DNA of 64,000 nt from Mansonella perstans (Eukaryota > Nematoda > Chromadorea > Rhabditida > Onchocercidae), in NCBI GenBank assembly GCA_037074765.1, contig JBAMDO010000254.1, positions 1 through 64,000 on the forward strand. Direction: 5' to 3'. Position 1 is the stretch's first letter. Each line of letters starts with the position of its first letter. The position numbers were made by a program, and so were the translations under genes. Positions 14,901 to 27,553 of the stretch are shown in pieces. The notes beneath the pieces are model-generated. The model saw nothing but the letters and a program-made list of their open reading frames with translations. It searched no databases and was not told where the DNA came from.

Positions 14901-15337
14901 AAAGAAGAAAATGCAACCTAAAAGTTAATCGTTGTTGTTTGTTGTACAAAACGTTGTTATCCACAGTACCTCGTTTTTCAATTCGTCGATTCACTTCGAT
15001 AATTTCATAATAATTTAATCTTTCATTCAGATCGGTCTCTTTTTCGTCTTAAATATCTTCATTTGCTATTCACAAAGAAAAAGACATTTGTTAATGAAAT
15101 AATGATGAAAAATATCGATGATAATTGAAGAATGCTAAGTTAACTAGTTCATCATTTAAAATATTAATTTAATTTGTTGCTTAGGCTCTCCTCGATTGAT
15201 GATGCGTAAGTTTTCAAAACTTTCAGTTCAGAAAAGTAACCATTACCGTCAATAAATGCTCCATTTATTAGTAAACAGATAAGAAACAGGAAATAAAATG
15301 AGACGACGATGATTCGTCCCCAAAACATCAACATCAT
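8968..15337 (-). CDS. adm-4: ADAM17/TACE-like membrane metalloprotease (ADM-4 type)
   Basis: Membrane-bound zinc protease that sheds ectodomains. Seventeen exons join in phase from 15337 down to 8968 (15337-15247, 15047-14918, 14691-14546, 14277-14141, 13794-13619, 13511-13430, 13257-13030, 12713-12573, 12052-11944, 11675-11551, 11347-11175, 10883-10734, 10577-10435, 10147-10029, 9701-9623, 9411-9323, 9102-8968), about 750 residues. Visible: signal peptide (residues 1-30, very hydrophobic), prodomain with a lone Cys in GKGLFCSS as likely cysteine switch, furin-type RFKR near 214-217, catalytic domain with [11 protein letters not shown] (His412, Glu413, His416, His422), disintegrin-like Cys-rich part ([18 protein letters not shown]), membrane-proximal part, one TM (about 682-702) and a 44-residue tail. 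The order is that of TACE, not of EGF/disintegrin ADAMs. The tail is much shorter than in mammalian ADAM17. The symbol is given by similarity to the C. elegans TACE homologue. Confidence 0.92.
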
Positions 15338-16926
15338 CAAGTATATGCATTTGTCACTAGCTAAACCTTCTAGCCTGAAATTAATGATCTAAAATGAACA
15401 TTTTACAAAATAAGCATCCGCAAACAAAAACTCCTTTATCAAATTCTTCCCAGTTACCGAATTAACCCAAAATTTTCTCATCGAAATTGGATAGATAGGG
15501 AATTAGACTGACTCAATTCCAGTTTTCCTTTAATAAGAGTTGAGCAAGTTATCAATCCATTGCTATTTCAGAATGACTCAATCACGTTTTCCCCACCCAA
15601 AAATTGATCTAACGTTTGAGTATTTGTCTGAAACATCTATGAATCAATCATGTGAGCATTCTGTTGTACCCTCTTGATAAGACAAATTTCTTAAATGTGT
15701 TTACCTCAAATGTACCTTCACCTTTAAACTTATACACATATACACTAGACAGATAGATGTATACAGGACATGCATTTACACGTATACATACATACATACA
15801 CGTACACAGTAGACGTATACATATACATTTACAGACAGACAAATACATGCACAGACAGACGGACATATATATGCATGCAGAAACATATAAAAACATACAC
15901 GTGCACATACATATACATAAGCAAAAAGTTACATTGCATGTGTGGGGGAGGAATTTCAAAAAATTTTAAGAAACGCATTCAATTTCGTAATGGAGCAGTT
16001 TGGAATGGATGATCAATGAATAATTTCAGTAGAGTGATAAATGATTGAATAACGTATGAGATGATTGAAAAAGCGATAATAGTGTTGATTAAAAAGAGGA
16101 AAAGAAAAAGAAACAATGTGAGAGATACCCATAAGTATAAATTCATCCGGTTTAACAAAATGTTATAATTGACTGGAATATTATTATTGTTAAATGACTA
16201 ATCAATAACTTCAATAATTTCTTTTTATTATTTCTATTGGATGTACCACAATGGGCAGTATAAGTCGAGCAAACAACAATTTGACGTAAATTTGATAAAT
16301 TCATTAACCTATCTTACTATTAATCCTTCTAATATTCATTTGAAATTTGTTCATTTTTTTCCATTTTTAATTTAAAACCTTGTATACCTAAATATCTCAC
16401 ATATTCTCTTTCACTTTTTTTTTTTCACTAAATTAGATTGTATGTCAAAAATATTCGAGATTATAGGTCTTGCATGGAATGCCTGTCCTCGATTGTTGAT
16501 TGTTTAGTCTGGTTATTTTCTCTAATCCTATTAAGATATTTTTAAACGCTTTCCCGGTAATTTTTCACGCATCCATTTATTTTGGGAATTTTCCTTACAT
16601 TCATCCGCTGTGATAACTTTTCGCTCCTTTTGTTCATTTCGTTCTTTCGTTTTTCTCTTTGGAGGATATTTTACTTGCAATATATTCACCCGGTAGTTTC
16701 TATTTCCCTCAGTATTTTCGAGCATTCATTCATTCATTCATACCCACATTATTGGGACGCCTTCAAAAAATAAACACGGGAAGAAAGGAGAAGAAGTAAA
16801 AAGATAAATTTTTAGTCTTTTTATGGTTTTGGATTGATCAAATATTGAAACGATAATGTTGACACTGTTTTAACTTTTCGAGCTTATTTTTAGCATTTCT
16901 AGGTTTTTGTATTTCATTCCGGAAAA
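15338..16926. other. divergent upstream region between the ADAM and V-ATPase H genes
   Basis: No gene seen. On the minus strand an acceptor (attaatttcag) lies 36 nt before the ADAM start, a likely trans-splice site, and an out-of-frame ATG sits 15 nt before that start. The rest is low-complexity T/A DNA, a ca/ta-rich patch at 15723-15925 and a short cattcattcatt run near 16724-16740. Confidence 0.5.
15723..15925. repeat. degenerate alternating purine-pyrimidine repeat (ACAT/ACAG units)
   Basis: About 200 bp made mostly of tacatac, acgtatac, agacagac and atatgcatgc units. Reading frames through it on both strands give repetitive Y/I/C/T/H peptides, as expected of simple sequence and not of a gene. 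Confidence 0.75.
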
Positions 16927-19900
16927 ATGGCCGATTTAACATTGTCGGCGGATGTCCCAAAAATTCCTCAAGTGGATATGATTAGTGCGACCAGTAAGTT
17001 ACAGTTAGAAGCAGCCGATGTTCGAAATAATAGACCTAATTGGAACTCTTACTTAAGGTTTGTATTCAGTACTTCATTATGCCTGTATGATAAATATATA
17101 GTTATATTTTTAAAGTTAACTTTTTTTAATTACACTCGTGGAGTACCTACACACAACACTATATGTGTTATTGTATTTTAATTGCACCTGCTGTCAACAT
17201 ATTTCAAAGCAACTATCATTCTGAACATAAAGGAGAGTATTTTCTTTTTGGGCGTAGAAAAAATTATATATTTATTAATTGTGGAAATGAACAAACCTTT
17301 TCTGGTTCCTGTAGATAAAAATAAATTGCATCTCTGATAGTTGCAATAAGGGAGCTTTATATATTCAACGAATTGAGCAGTAACTTATAATAGTTAAAGT
17401 GCACTGAAAGACGGAATAAGGTGCTAACTCAGAATATACATATTTTTCATAAAATGGTTGTGTAATATATGCTCATTTTGAATTTTTAGCTAGTCATTAT
17501 TAGCCATATCTTCTTTTTATCTTTTATTATTACAAGTTAATCATTGTTGTTCAGTTTTTTCTACTGGACTTTTGCGATTTACCTATTTTCTTTACTATCG
17601 AAGTTTTTCTCCGGGGTTTAATAATATGTTCTGTGAAGTATTAATTTTTGCCGTCCTCTTAATGGTACATGAGGTAATACGCGAGAAGCGAGAGAAAAGT
17701 GCTGGAAGAAGCAAAAGTGAAACACGTTTCGAGTTAAATTATTAATTATTTTAAGGTTAATAAATAGCCATTGCAGGAGTCAAATGATCGCCCAGGAAGA
17801 TTATGATTTCATAATGTCATATGAAGCATCAAAAACTAAGCAAGATCGTGATGTCCTTTTGGAGAATAATAAAATGCAGTGTGCACGAACAGTGATCAAT
17901 TTCATTACAACTGTTGCCAAAGATCAAAATGTTCGTTATATACTAACGTTACTGGATGATATGATAATGGTTTGTCATTTGTGTATTTCATATTCTATCA
18001 AGATTTTCAATAATTTTTGTCTGGTGATGTAGTTTCTCCAAAAAATGCAACAAAAGAAAGTTTGCCGTGATATTCTCAGTTAGATAGTTTAGATGTGAGA
18101 ATCTTTTGATAGTACCGCATTTGAATTTAGCAAAACAGACAGTGCTAGTGATTACTTTAATCTCTATATAACCAAGTAATGTAATTTAAGTGAAAAAGTG
18201 ATATTGAAAACTTTTTGGATTATAAAAAAAAAAAAATGGTGTCATCTGGGAAAAAGAATTAGTAGTAATTGATAACTTATTTCAGGAAGATAAATCGCGT
18301 GTGGAAATATTTCATAGCTATGCCCGAAAAAATAAGCGCACCTTATGGTCATGGTTTTTAGGTATCTTGCAACGTCAGGATCCATTCACTGTAAACCAGG
18401 TTTGCATTTCAAATCAACCTTAGCGAAGATATTCGCAAATATTGTTGGAATACATACTTGCACGCTTATTATAATATGCTTATATTGTGTATAATGTCTT
18501 GTCCTATTGGAACTATGGCATGGAAGTGTAAACAGTATATTTTGTAGTTTAAAATGATGCTTAGCAGTGTACCTCTGAATACATGTTTGTTTGCATCTGT
18601 TAGCATTTTATGATGTTGTGAAACTAATCAGCGGAAAATTCTGTGATTCATGTCTTTTTTAATGCTACAATTTATCGAAAGCATTTTTTACAGATGTCAT
18701 CCATTTTGGCAAAATTTGCATGTTTTGGCATGACACTCATGGAAGGTTCTGATTTGAACTTTTACATTTCATTTCTCAAGAATCAGCTGAAGTCTACAGG
18801 AAATGAGTATATCAATACAACAGCACGTTGCTTGCAGATGATGCTTCGGATTGATGAGTATCGGCATGCATTTTTAGCAATGGATGGCATAACAAGGTTT
18901 TTAAATAATTTTTTTTCTTCCATGGTCTTTGATAAAATAATATAGGCAGTATTGCTGCTATAACATATGATGTTTTAGACATCGGAAGGTCAAAAAAACT
19001 TTTGCTCATTTTACAAATTGAATTCGGCTTATATTATTTTATCAATCGACAAATGATGCTAATATTTTTTATGTTTGGAACAGAGACGGATAACAGTGGA
19101 AGAGCGTTTTTATTAGAACGAGTTTTACCTCCTTTGTAAATTTTTTCATGCATTAAGTAAATAACTTGAAAATGTTTTAATTTTCAGTATTTTATCAGCG
19201 TTGAGTGGCAAAACTAATTTCCAACTTCAGTATCAACTCATTTTCTCTTTATGGTGTCTCACATTCAATCCAGCCATAGCACAAAAATTCCCGCATAGCG
19301 GAGCAATTCAGATTCTTGGTGATATACTTTCAGAATCAACTAAGGAAAAGGTAAACCGCATATTTTTGATACCTTTTTAATTCAATTTACAAAATTTTTT
19401 AATACTTCTTATGGCTTGGTATGTCATGGTTTGGTACATGCAATTGTTACTTACTGGTTATCTTTTCGTAGGTCCACTTTGCAGTGACGTCAGTAATTTC
19501 TGCCACTTTAATTTTTCTTTTGCTTCTTTCTAAAGAAATAATGGCATACAGCTCTAAAAATTATTTGTCACAGGTAGTTCGTATAATTCTGGGAACATTT
19601 CGGAATATTATCGAGAAGATCGATGATCGTGATCTTGAGCGAGAAGCAGCTTTGCAGATGGTGCAGTCTAAGACTTTGAAAACACTTGAACTATTGGACT
19701 CTAAGAAATTTGATGATACAGAGCTGAACGATGATGTTGAATTCCTTAGCGAAAAGTTGCATTCCTCGGTCCAAGACTTTTCTTCGTTTGATGAATATGT
19801 ATCGGAGGTGTGTTTCAAGGATAAAGTACTGATGGTACTTCTTGCTGTACACTATTAATGAGTGTTATGTTCCTGGTGAATTTTGCTCATAGGCTGGACA

Positions 19901-20757
19901 ACTTGTTGGATTTTAAGGCAAATTTTAAAGTGGCTTGGACTTTAAAATTCTCCTACTACAAAAATTTCTCCTTTTATTTTATAAATAAGAACTGACTTGT
20001 CACCCGGGTAAATAAAGAACCACTCAATTTATCTATTTTTTTTTTTATTTGAGGTGAAATCAGGTCGACTGCAGTGGAGTCCGGTCCATAAATCAGAGAA
20101 GTTCTGGAGAGAAAATGCATATAAATTCAATGAAAGAGATTTTGAACTTTTAAGGTAAATTTCCAATTTTGGAGCAAAACATCAGAAAATCACCAGTCTT
20201 ATTTTTTTTCTGCATTTTCAGGATTTTGATCAAGATTTTGGAGGTACAATCAGATACCCTATCTCTTTGCGTAGCAGTTCATGATATTGGAGAATACGTG
20301 AGACATTATCCGAGAGGCAAAAAGTTTGTTTTTCATGTATTATTTGTATTATATGGAATTGCCTCAAGTCAAAACAGAATGATGCACCGCATCATTTCGG
20401 CAATTTCACGTGAGTCCAATGAGTTGTTCTTTGAAGGGTCTGCTAAAATTTTAATCGTGTTTAGTAGATTAAGTAAGCCTGATGAAAAAGTGATCAGATA
20501 GTAGTGTGATAGGATTCAAATATCATGAGAGAGCTTGCTCTTTTTTTCGTCTCTTCTCCTGTCATTTTTGCTTTTTTTTTCATTCCAGCAAGATTGAGCA
20601 ACTACAAGGTAAACAAGCAGTGATGAAATTGCTTTCGGCGGATGATCCGAACGTACGATATCATTCATTGCTTGCAATCCAGAAATTAATGGTGCATAAC
20701 TGGGAATATCTTGGTAAACAGCTGGATGCTGACAATGCAGTTACTGCATCTGAATGA
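16927..20757 (+). CDS. vha-15: V-type proton ATPase subunit H
   Basis: Regulatory subunit of the V1 sector that couples V1 to Vo in the acidifying proton pump of endomembranes. Nine exons join in phase: 16927-17057, 17777-17969, 18286-18399, 18694-18896, 19188-19350, 19574-19807, 20054-20154, 20222-20323 and 20589-20757, about 469 residues, close to animal subunit H. The C-terminal half is highly diagnostic: [47 protein letters not shown] and [13 protein letters not shown]. The remainder is helical repeat sequence of the expected length. Intron 5 has an alternative in-frame acceptor (see findings). The start is the first ATG of the open first exon; an acceptor (gcatttctag) ends 24 nt before it. 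Name by similarity to the C. elegans gene. Confidence 0.95.
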
Positions 20758-21156
20758 ACGTTGTGGAAGTTTGTATATGTAGGTTGTATTGTTCGTAGAG
20801 CAATTTTTTACGCACCATTTAGGTCTCTAATTGATGACCTTTAATTGACGTTACTTGAGACTATAGATTTTTCGTACGTGAACTGCGTTCACGTAATTGA
20901 TTCGTGATTAGTTGTATGATGTCGATACACTATATGCTTTTAAATCTTCCATGTATTTTATCATGATGCCTCAATATTTCATGTCCATTCCATGTTTTAT
21001 GATTGGCGAATTGCTTGAATAGATGACGAGTGTTGTCATGAAAGGGAAGAATAGTGTGAAGCATTCATTAATTAGGACAGAAGTTTGTCGTAAGTACATC
21101 TTTCAGAGAAGGGGGAATATGTTGACTTTCTTGACGTTATGCAAATTTTCGAATGA

Positions 21157-21162
21157 AATAAA
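21157..21162 (+). terminator. candidate poly(A) signal of V-ATPase H
   Basis: AATAAA about 400 nt after the stop codon, in gaatgaaataaaaacggg. Another AATAAA-like run occurs near 21376. Confidence 0.4.
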
Positions 21163-21568
21163 AACGGGAAGCATTCATTTATAATCAGATTACTACTGTA
21201 CGCATCCATGTATTAATCACTTGCTACCATTCTAATCCATTCCGTTTGTCAGGAAATGGTTGTATGTTTAATATTTTCAAATAGTTTTATTCAACTTTAG
21301 ACAAACTCGCTTTCATGTGACTGTAAAGCAATCTGTGATTAGTGTAGTCCTGTTAAGTTATTGACAATAATTTGTAAAATAAAATAGTTTAGTAGGAGAA
21401 AACCGACTTGACCAAATGTGTCCATATTGGAAACAGATATTTTTCATGTGAAATGGTTTTGAACTTGCTAAACGTTAAAAAGAACAATCAGAATCATCTG
21501 CATCTTTTGGCTTGTAAACATTCGAAAAAGTCAAAGACCGCTAATGGATTGCGTATTAATACATCCAT

Positions 21569-21574
21569 TTTATT
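21569..21574 (-). terminator. candidate poly(A) signal of L11
   Basis: TTTATT on the plus strand (AATAAA on the minus strand), about 180 nt past the L11 stop codon. Confidence 0.4.
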
Positions 21575-21754
21575 ATTAAAAGAATCGCAATTCAGACACG
21601 TATATGATGACGAAAAGACTCACTAGAGACCGCCAATGCAACTGCGTTTTCATAAACCGATGCATGTCCATAGATTACAGTACGCAGCAAAAATTTTTTA
21701 TAACCATATGCATTCAAATTACAACAATGAATCGACAACAATTAAACAACATTT

Positions 21755-23588
<1,834 letters not shown>

Positions 23589-24124
23589 TCACGTTACCTG
23601 AAAGAAGAAATCGAAATATCCTGAGAACGGACCAAAAAAATCACACATAATAGAGAATAACAAGAAAACATTGCAAGATTACACAGTAAATTATATACCA
23701 AAAAAATATAAGAAACGTTTAAGAAGCGTAAATTAAAATGTGAACATCTGAACTGAAATGGAATATGACAGTGAAGACAGTAGTCTACCGGAAAAATAAC
23801 ACAGAGGGAACTCACTCATTCACCACTGAATTAGGCATGACTAATATTCATATCTTGTGGTGAAATTGAAAAAGGTCATATAACTGCTCCAAAACCGCTG
23901 TAAGACTAATATTCCAACAACGGGTGCATTTATCAACACTGTTAGCAACATTTTGACGATGCATATAGAATAAGAACAATCTAACATTTCACGTTACAAG
24001 GAATTTAAGAAAAGAAATCAATCGATTTGGATTTCGCAACGTCAATTTTAGAAAAGTTACTCTTTCGTTACTTTGCATTTTTCCCACAATAACAGCTGTT
24101 TAAATCTTTCAGGTCATTCACAAG

Positions 24125-24285
24125 AAATTTTCTGCACTTCTTGAACTGGTCACTAAAACAATTGTCCACCAATAAGAAGCCAAAGAATCATTTATAGACA
24201 AAGCACCGTCACGTCACGTAAGTAAATGGCGAACGAACACACAAACTTCCACAAACACGGCATGAAGTACCCCTACAACCCAGCC
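24125..24285. repeat. diverged direct duplication, copy 1
   Basis: Shares ttttctgcacttcttgaact and later acaaacttccacaaacacgg with the copy at 24421-24545. The intervening parts align with indels, so the spacing is about 295 bp at the left and about 265 bp at the right. Confidence 0.75.
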
Positions 24286-24420
24286 CTTCCAGTTGTTCCT
24301 ATACACATCGAAAATAAAAAATGCGGGCGGCCCATTTTAACGCTGTACACTCTGATCGATTGAAGTGCAACGATTCCGAAATCCCATCAACTTACCTTAT
24401 CGAAATTTTATTTTATTGAC

Positions 24421-24545
24421 GCTATTTTCTGCACTCCTTGAGCTGGTGATATGTAGGTAAGCCCCGTCACATCAGAAAGACATAAGTAAACGGTGAACAA
24501 AAATACAAACTTCCACAAACACGACATAGAGCACCCCAACAATTT
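24421..24545. repeat. diverged direct duplication, copy 2
   Basis: Counterpart of 24125-24285: attttctgcactccttgagc and acaaacttccacaaacacga, with cgtcac and aagtaaa motifs in the same order between them. Shorter than copy 1. Confidence 0.75.
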
Positions 24546-25267
24546 TAGTATCTTCGCATTCAGCATCTTTGATTTACGTATGAAAATTTAGAATAAAGTG
24601 TATGATTCTATTTCTCACATATATGTGATCATGTTAGCACACAAAAATCTCGATTAAATCGCTTTAAAATGACTTTTTTAAAACCTCAATTTAAAATGAC
24701 TTAATTTCAAAATTAAGTCATTAATTAAAATTCAGAATGACTCTTTGAATGTGTATTTTCTGAATGATTTGCTTGTTCTTACAATTCTTTCATTTGGCGG
24801 TATAGGCTTGAAAATTTCACATGTTTTATATAGTATATCAGTTTAACCTTGACGGGAATTTGCCGTAGCTGAAGAAATTTTTCAAATTAATACATTTCAC
24901 ATCTTAGATGCAGAACACAACTGCATCCTAGACCATGACATGTAATTCAGATACTAGCACTGTCCTGGAAGCGAAAGTCAAAACACTACCTTGGAAAATC
25001 TGTGGTAATCGAAGACATTTTTTCTTTTCTGTGTAAAGCTTTCTATGTAAAGCTTATCTGTTAAGCAATCACTTGCATGTGCTGGTAAAATAACATCGAA
25101 AAATATGTCAGGTAAAGAGCATATCGTCGAAATTTGAACTTTTCATGTTTGCACGGATCACATTTGCTATCATTGGAAAGTTGAAATTTTTTCGGTGAAA
25201 AAAATAATGAAGATTTGCATTTACGTTTTCATTGATTTACTTTAATGAAATTGCTTTCCTTTTTTTC

Positions 25268-25276
25268 TTTTTTCAG
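25268..25276 (+). other. likely spliced-leader acceptor
   Basis: cttttttcag-type acceptor ending five bases before the ATG at 25282. No upstream coding exon is needed to open the frame. Confidence 0.5.
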
Positions 25277-25281
25277 TATCC

Positions 25282-27521
25282 ATGCTAACTACGATAATTG
25301 AGAAGGCGTTTGTTCGGGCAGTTCGTGGAGAAATAACGGATGAAGAAGCTGCTGATCAGATTGCTGATTCACTTTGCGCTGATTCTTTCGCGAATAATTT
25401 CCAGGTATTAAAATTTCTCCCTTTATAGTTTTTGTTAACCATACATTATTAGTCGTAAATGAAGCTAGCATTCGTTACTTCTTTTATATCTGCTTTAATT
25501 CTTTCTTTACGTGGGAAAACATATGTATGAAGTTTTTTTGTGCTAGATGTCGCATAGGTGGTACAAAGAAAACGTCATTTCTGTCTTAAGTTTCACTAAT
25601 ATTATTAACCGTTAATGACTTCTTAATTTACATTTGTTGGGTTTTGCAGAATTACGTCAATGGTGATATCCAACACAGTGTTAACAATAATGGAAAGACG
25701 TAAGTCATTAGCACCTAGGTTTAATTTTGATTCAACTTAGTTTTTGATTCATTTGCATCCAGTTCTACATATCACACTTCTATAAGCTTTTTTATAAAAG
25801 TAAATAAATCCCTTATATTGTTTTAGCATGTTTTATGAAATATTGAATAGTTTTTCAAATTACATAGTGTGTGTCATTCATGCTTACTAATAAAATTTTT
25901 CTTCGGTGATTCTGCCTCATTCTTAACGGTTATCAAAAATAAGTAAATAATTATTAAAAATAACCAAATATTTAAATTTTCTACTTTAGGTGATAGAGCT
26001 TAAAACTCCGTTTTTATAATGTGTTGTTAATCGCATTAGTGTTAAATTGACAAGTCAGATTTATTTTTAGGGATATTTCTGCTAATTTGCAGCCACCATG
26101 TCAACAGCAACAGCAGCAGCCGAAGGTACTCGGTACTATAACTTTGGGTGATTTGCATCCTGCACAAATAGCACAATTCCAGGTGAGTTTGTGATTTATA
26201 ATTATTTCTGTTAGAAGATTTTGGAAATTTTTAAAATTTCTTTTTTTGTTTCTATGAATGAGGATTAGTTTCATCAGTTATTTTCAATATACCGGTACAA
26301 AAGGCTGATAATTCGGAAAGAATATTTTACAGACGAACACAAAGAAAAGTAGAGGATGATGTGAGTTTCTGTCTGTGAATTGACTATCTGTTCTGCCTCA
26401 TTATTTAGCATGAAAGTGCTTGTCTTCAGTAGTACATTACAGGACCAATGCGTCCTTAAGTTATTCTCCCAAGAACATATGTGTGATGCTCGAATGCTCC
26501 GTATGTCTGTTTTTTAGTTGTTCTAATATACTGATCTTTTTTCCAATCTCGGAATTGAACTGGTGACTTTTTTTCACTTAGTATATATAATTGTACATTT
26601 CCTTTCAGCAAGCGTTTACAGAAGCTAGTAAAGGATTAGCCTCATCAGTTGTTTTCAATGTACCGGTACAAAAGATTGATAATGCAGAAGAATATTTTAC
26701 AGATGAAGACAAAGAAAGGCAGGAATTGATGTATTTTTTGAAACATCACTCTAGTGGATTCAGTTAAAAAGCTTCTTTCAAACTTAGCTTTTATTTTTAT
26801 ATCGGACATTATGGTCCGAAACCAAATATGAGAAGTAATTTTGTTGAGTATAAGTTGGCATTATCTGAATTCTTTTTAACTAATTTGATTTCTATTGTTT
26901 TTCTTTTGAAGTAATAATTACCGCTTCGAAGTAATGCTATTTATGCTGGAATGAGATGACTTTGCTTTCTTTAAAGGATTTCAAACTCAAACATTTGCTC
27001 AAGTTCCAGTTACATGTATAATTGATTGTGTTAATCAAATCTTCATTTCTTGCAGATGTGCTCTTCTTCAAGAACTAATAACTGGTCAGCGCCCGTTAAT
27101 GTTGCATCCCTATGTATTCCTTCTTAACCGACGGTTTAAATGGACTGATATTGCTGTTCCCATAACGGAGACTGATAAGTTGGTTTCTTTTTATCCGCTT
27201 CTATAGCTTAGAATTTTCGATTTTAGAAATAGAATTTAAAGTATTTCATGGTTAGAAACCCATCTTAATTTCAAGAAATATTCAGCTAGTTACTAATTGT
27301 CAGGTTTCGCGTTTATCGGTTGAACCAAGCGCGGAATTCCCGATGCTATTACCGTTGTTCAGGGTGTGAGACTATGGCAAAGGAACTCGGTGATCCAATT
27401 GCCCAAATAAAACTTGCTGAGGGTTATTTTTGAATTTTTTCTTTACATTTTAAAAACAAAATCTTTGCTTTAACTTGTGGAATAATTCAGTTACTTATAG
27501 AATAGTTTCGGAAGTTAATTA

Positions 27522-27553
<32 letters not shown>

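Larger units (their letters stand above)
20758..21754. other. tail-to-tail intergenic region (V-ATPase H / L11)
   Basis: No gene seen. It holds the 3' UTRs of the two convergent genes and their candidate poly(A) signals. Short open frames near 21408-21804 have no matching splice context or recognisable content. Confidence 0.5.

Noticed and set aside
15648..16012. Long open frames on both strands
   Set aside because: They only translate the ACAT/ACAG simple repeat into Y/I/C/T/H periodic peptides.
20169..20501. 110-codon frame through intron 8 of V-ATPase H
   Set aside because: Real exon sequence ends at GKK with a gt donor and the next exon (20589) restores the conserved C-terminus; the extension is intron read-through.
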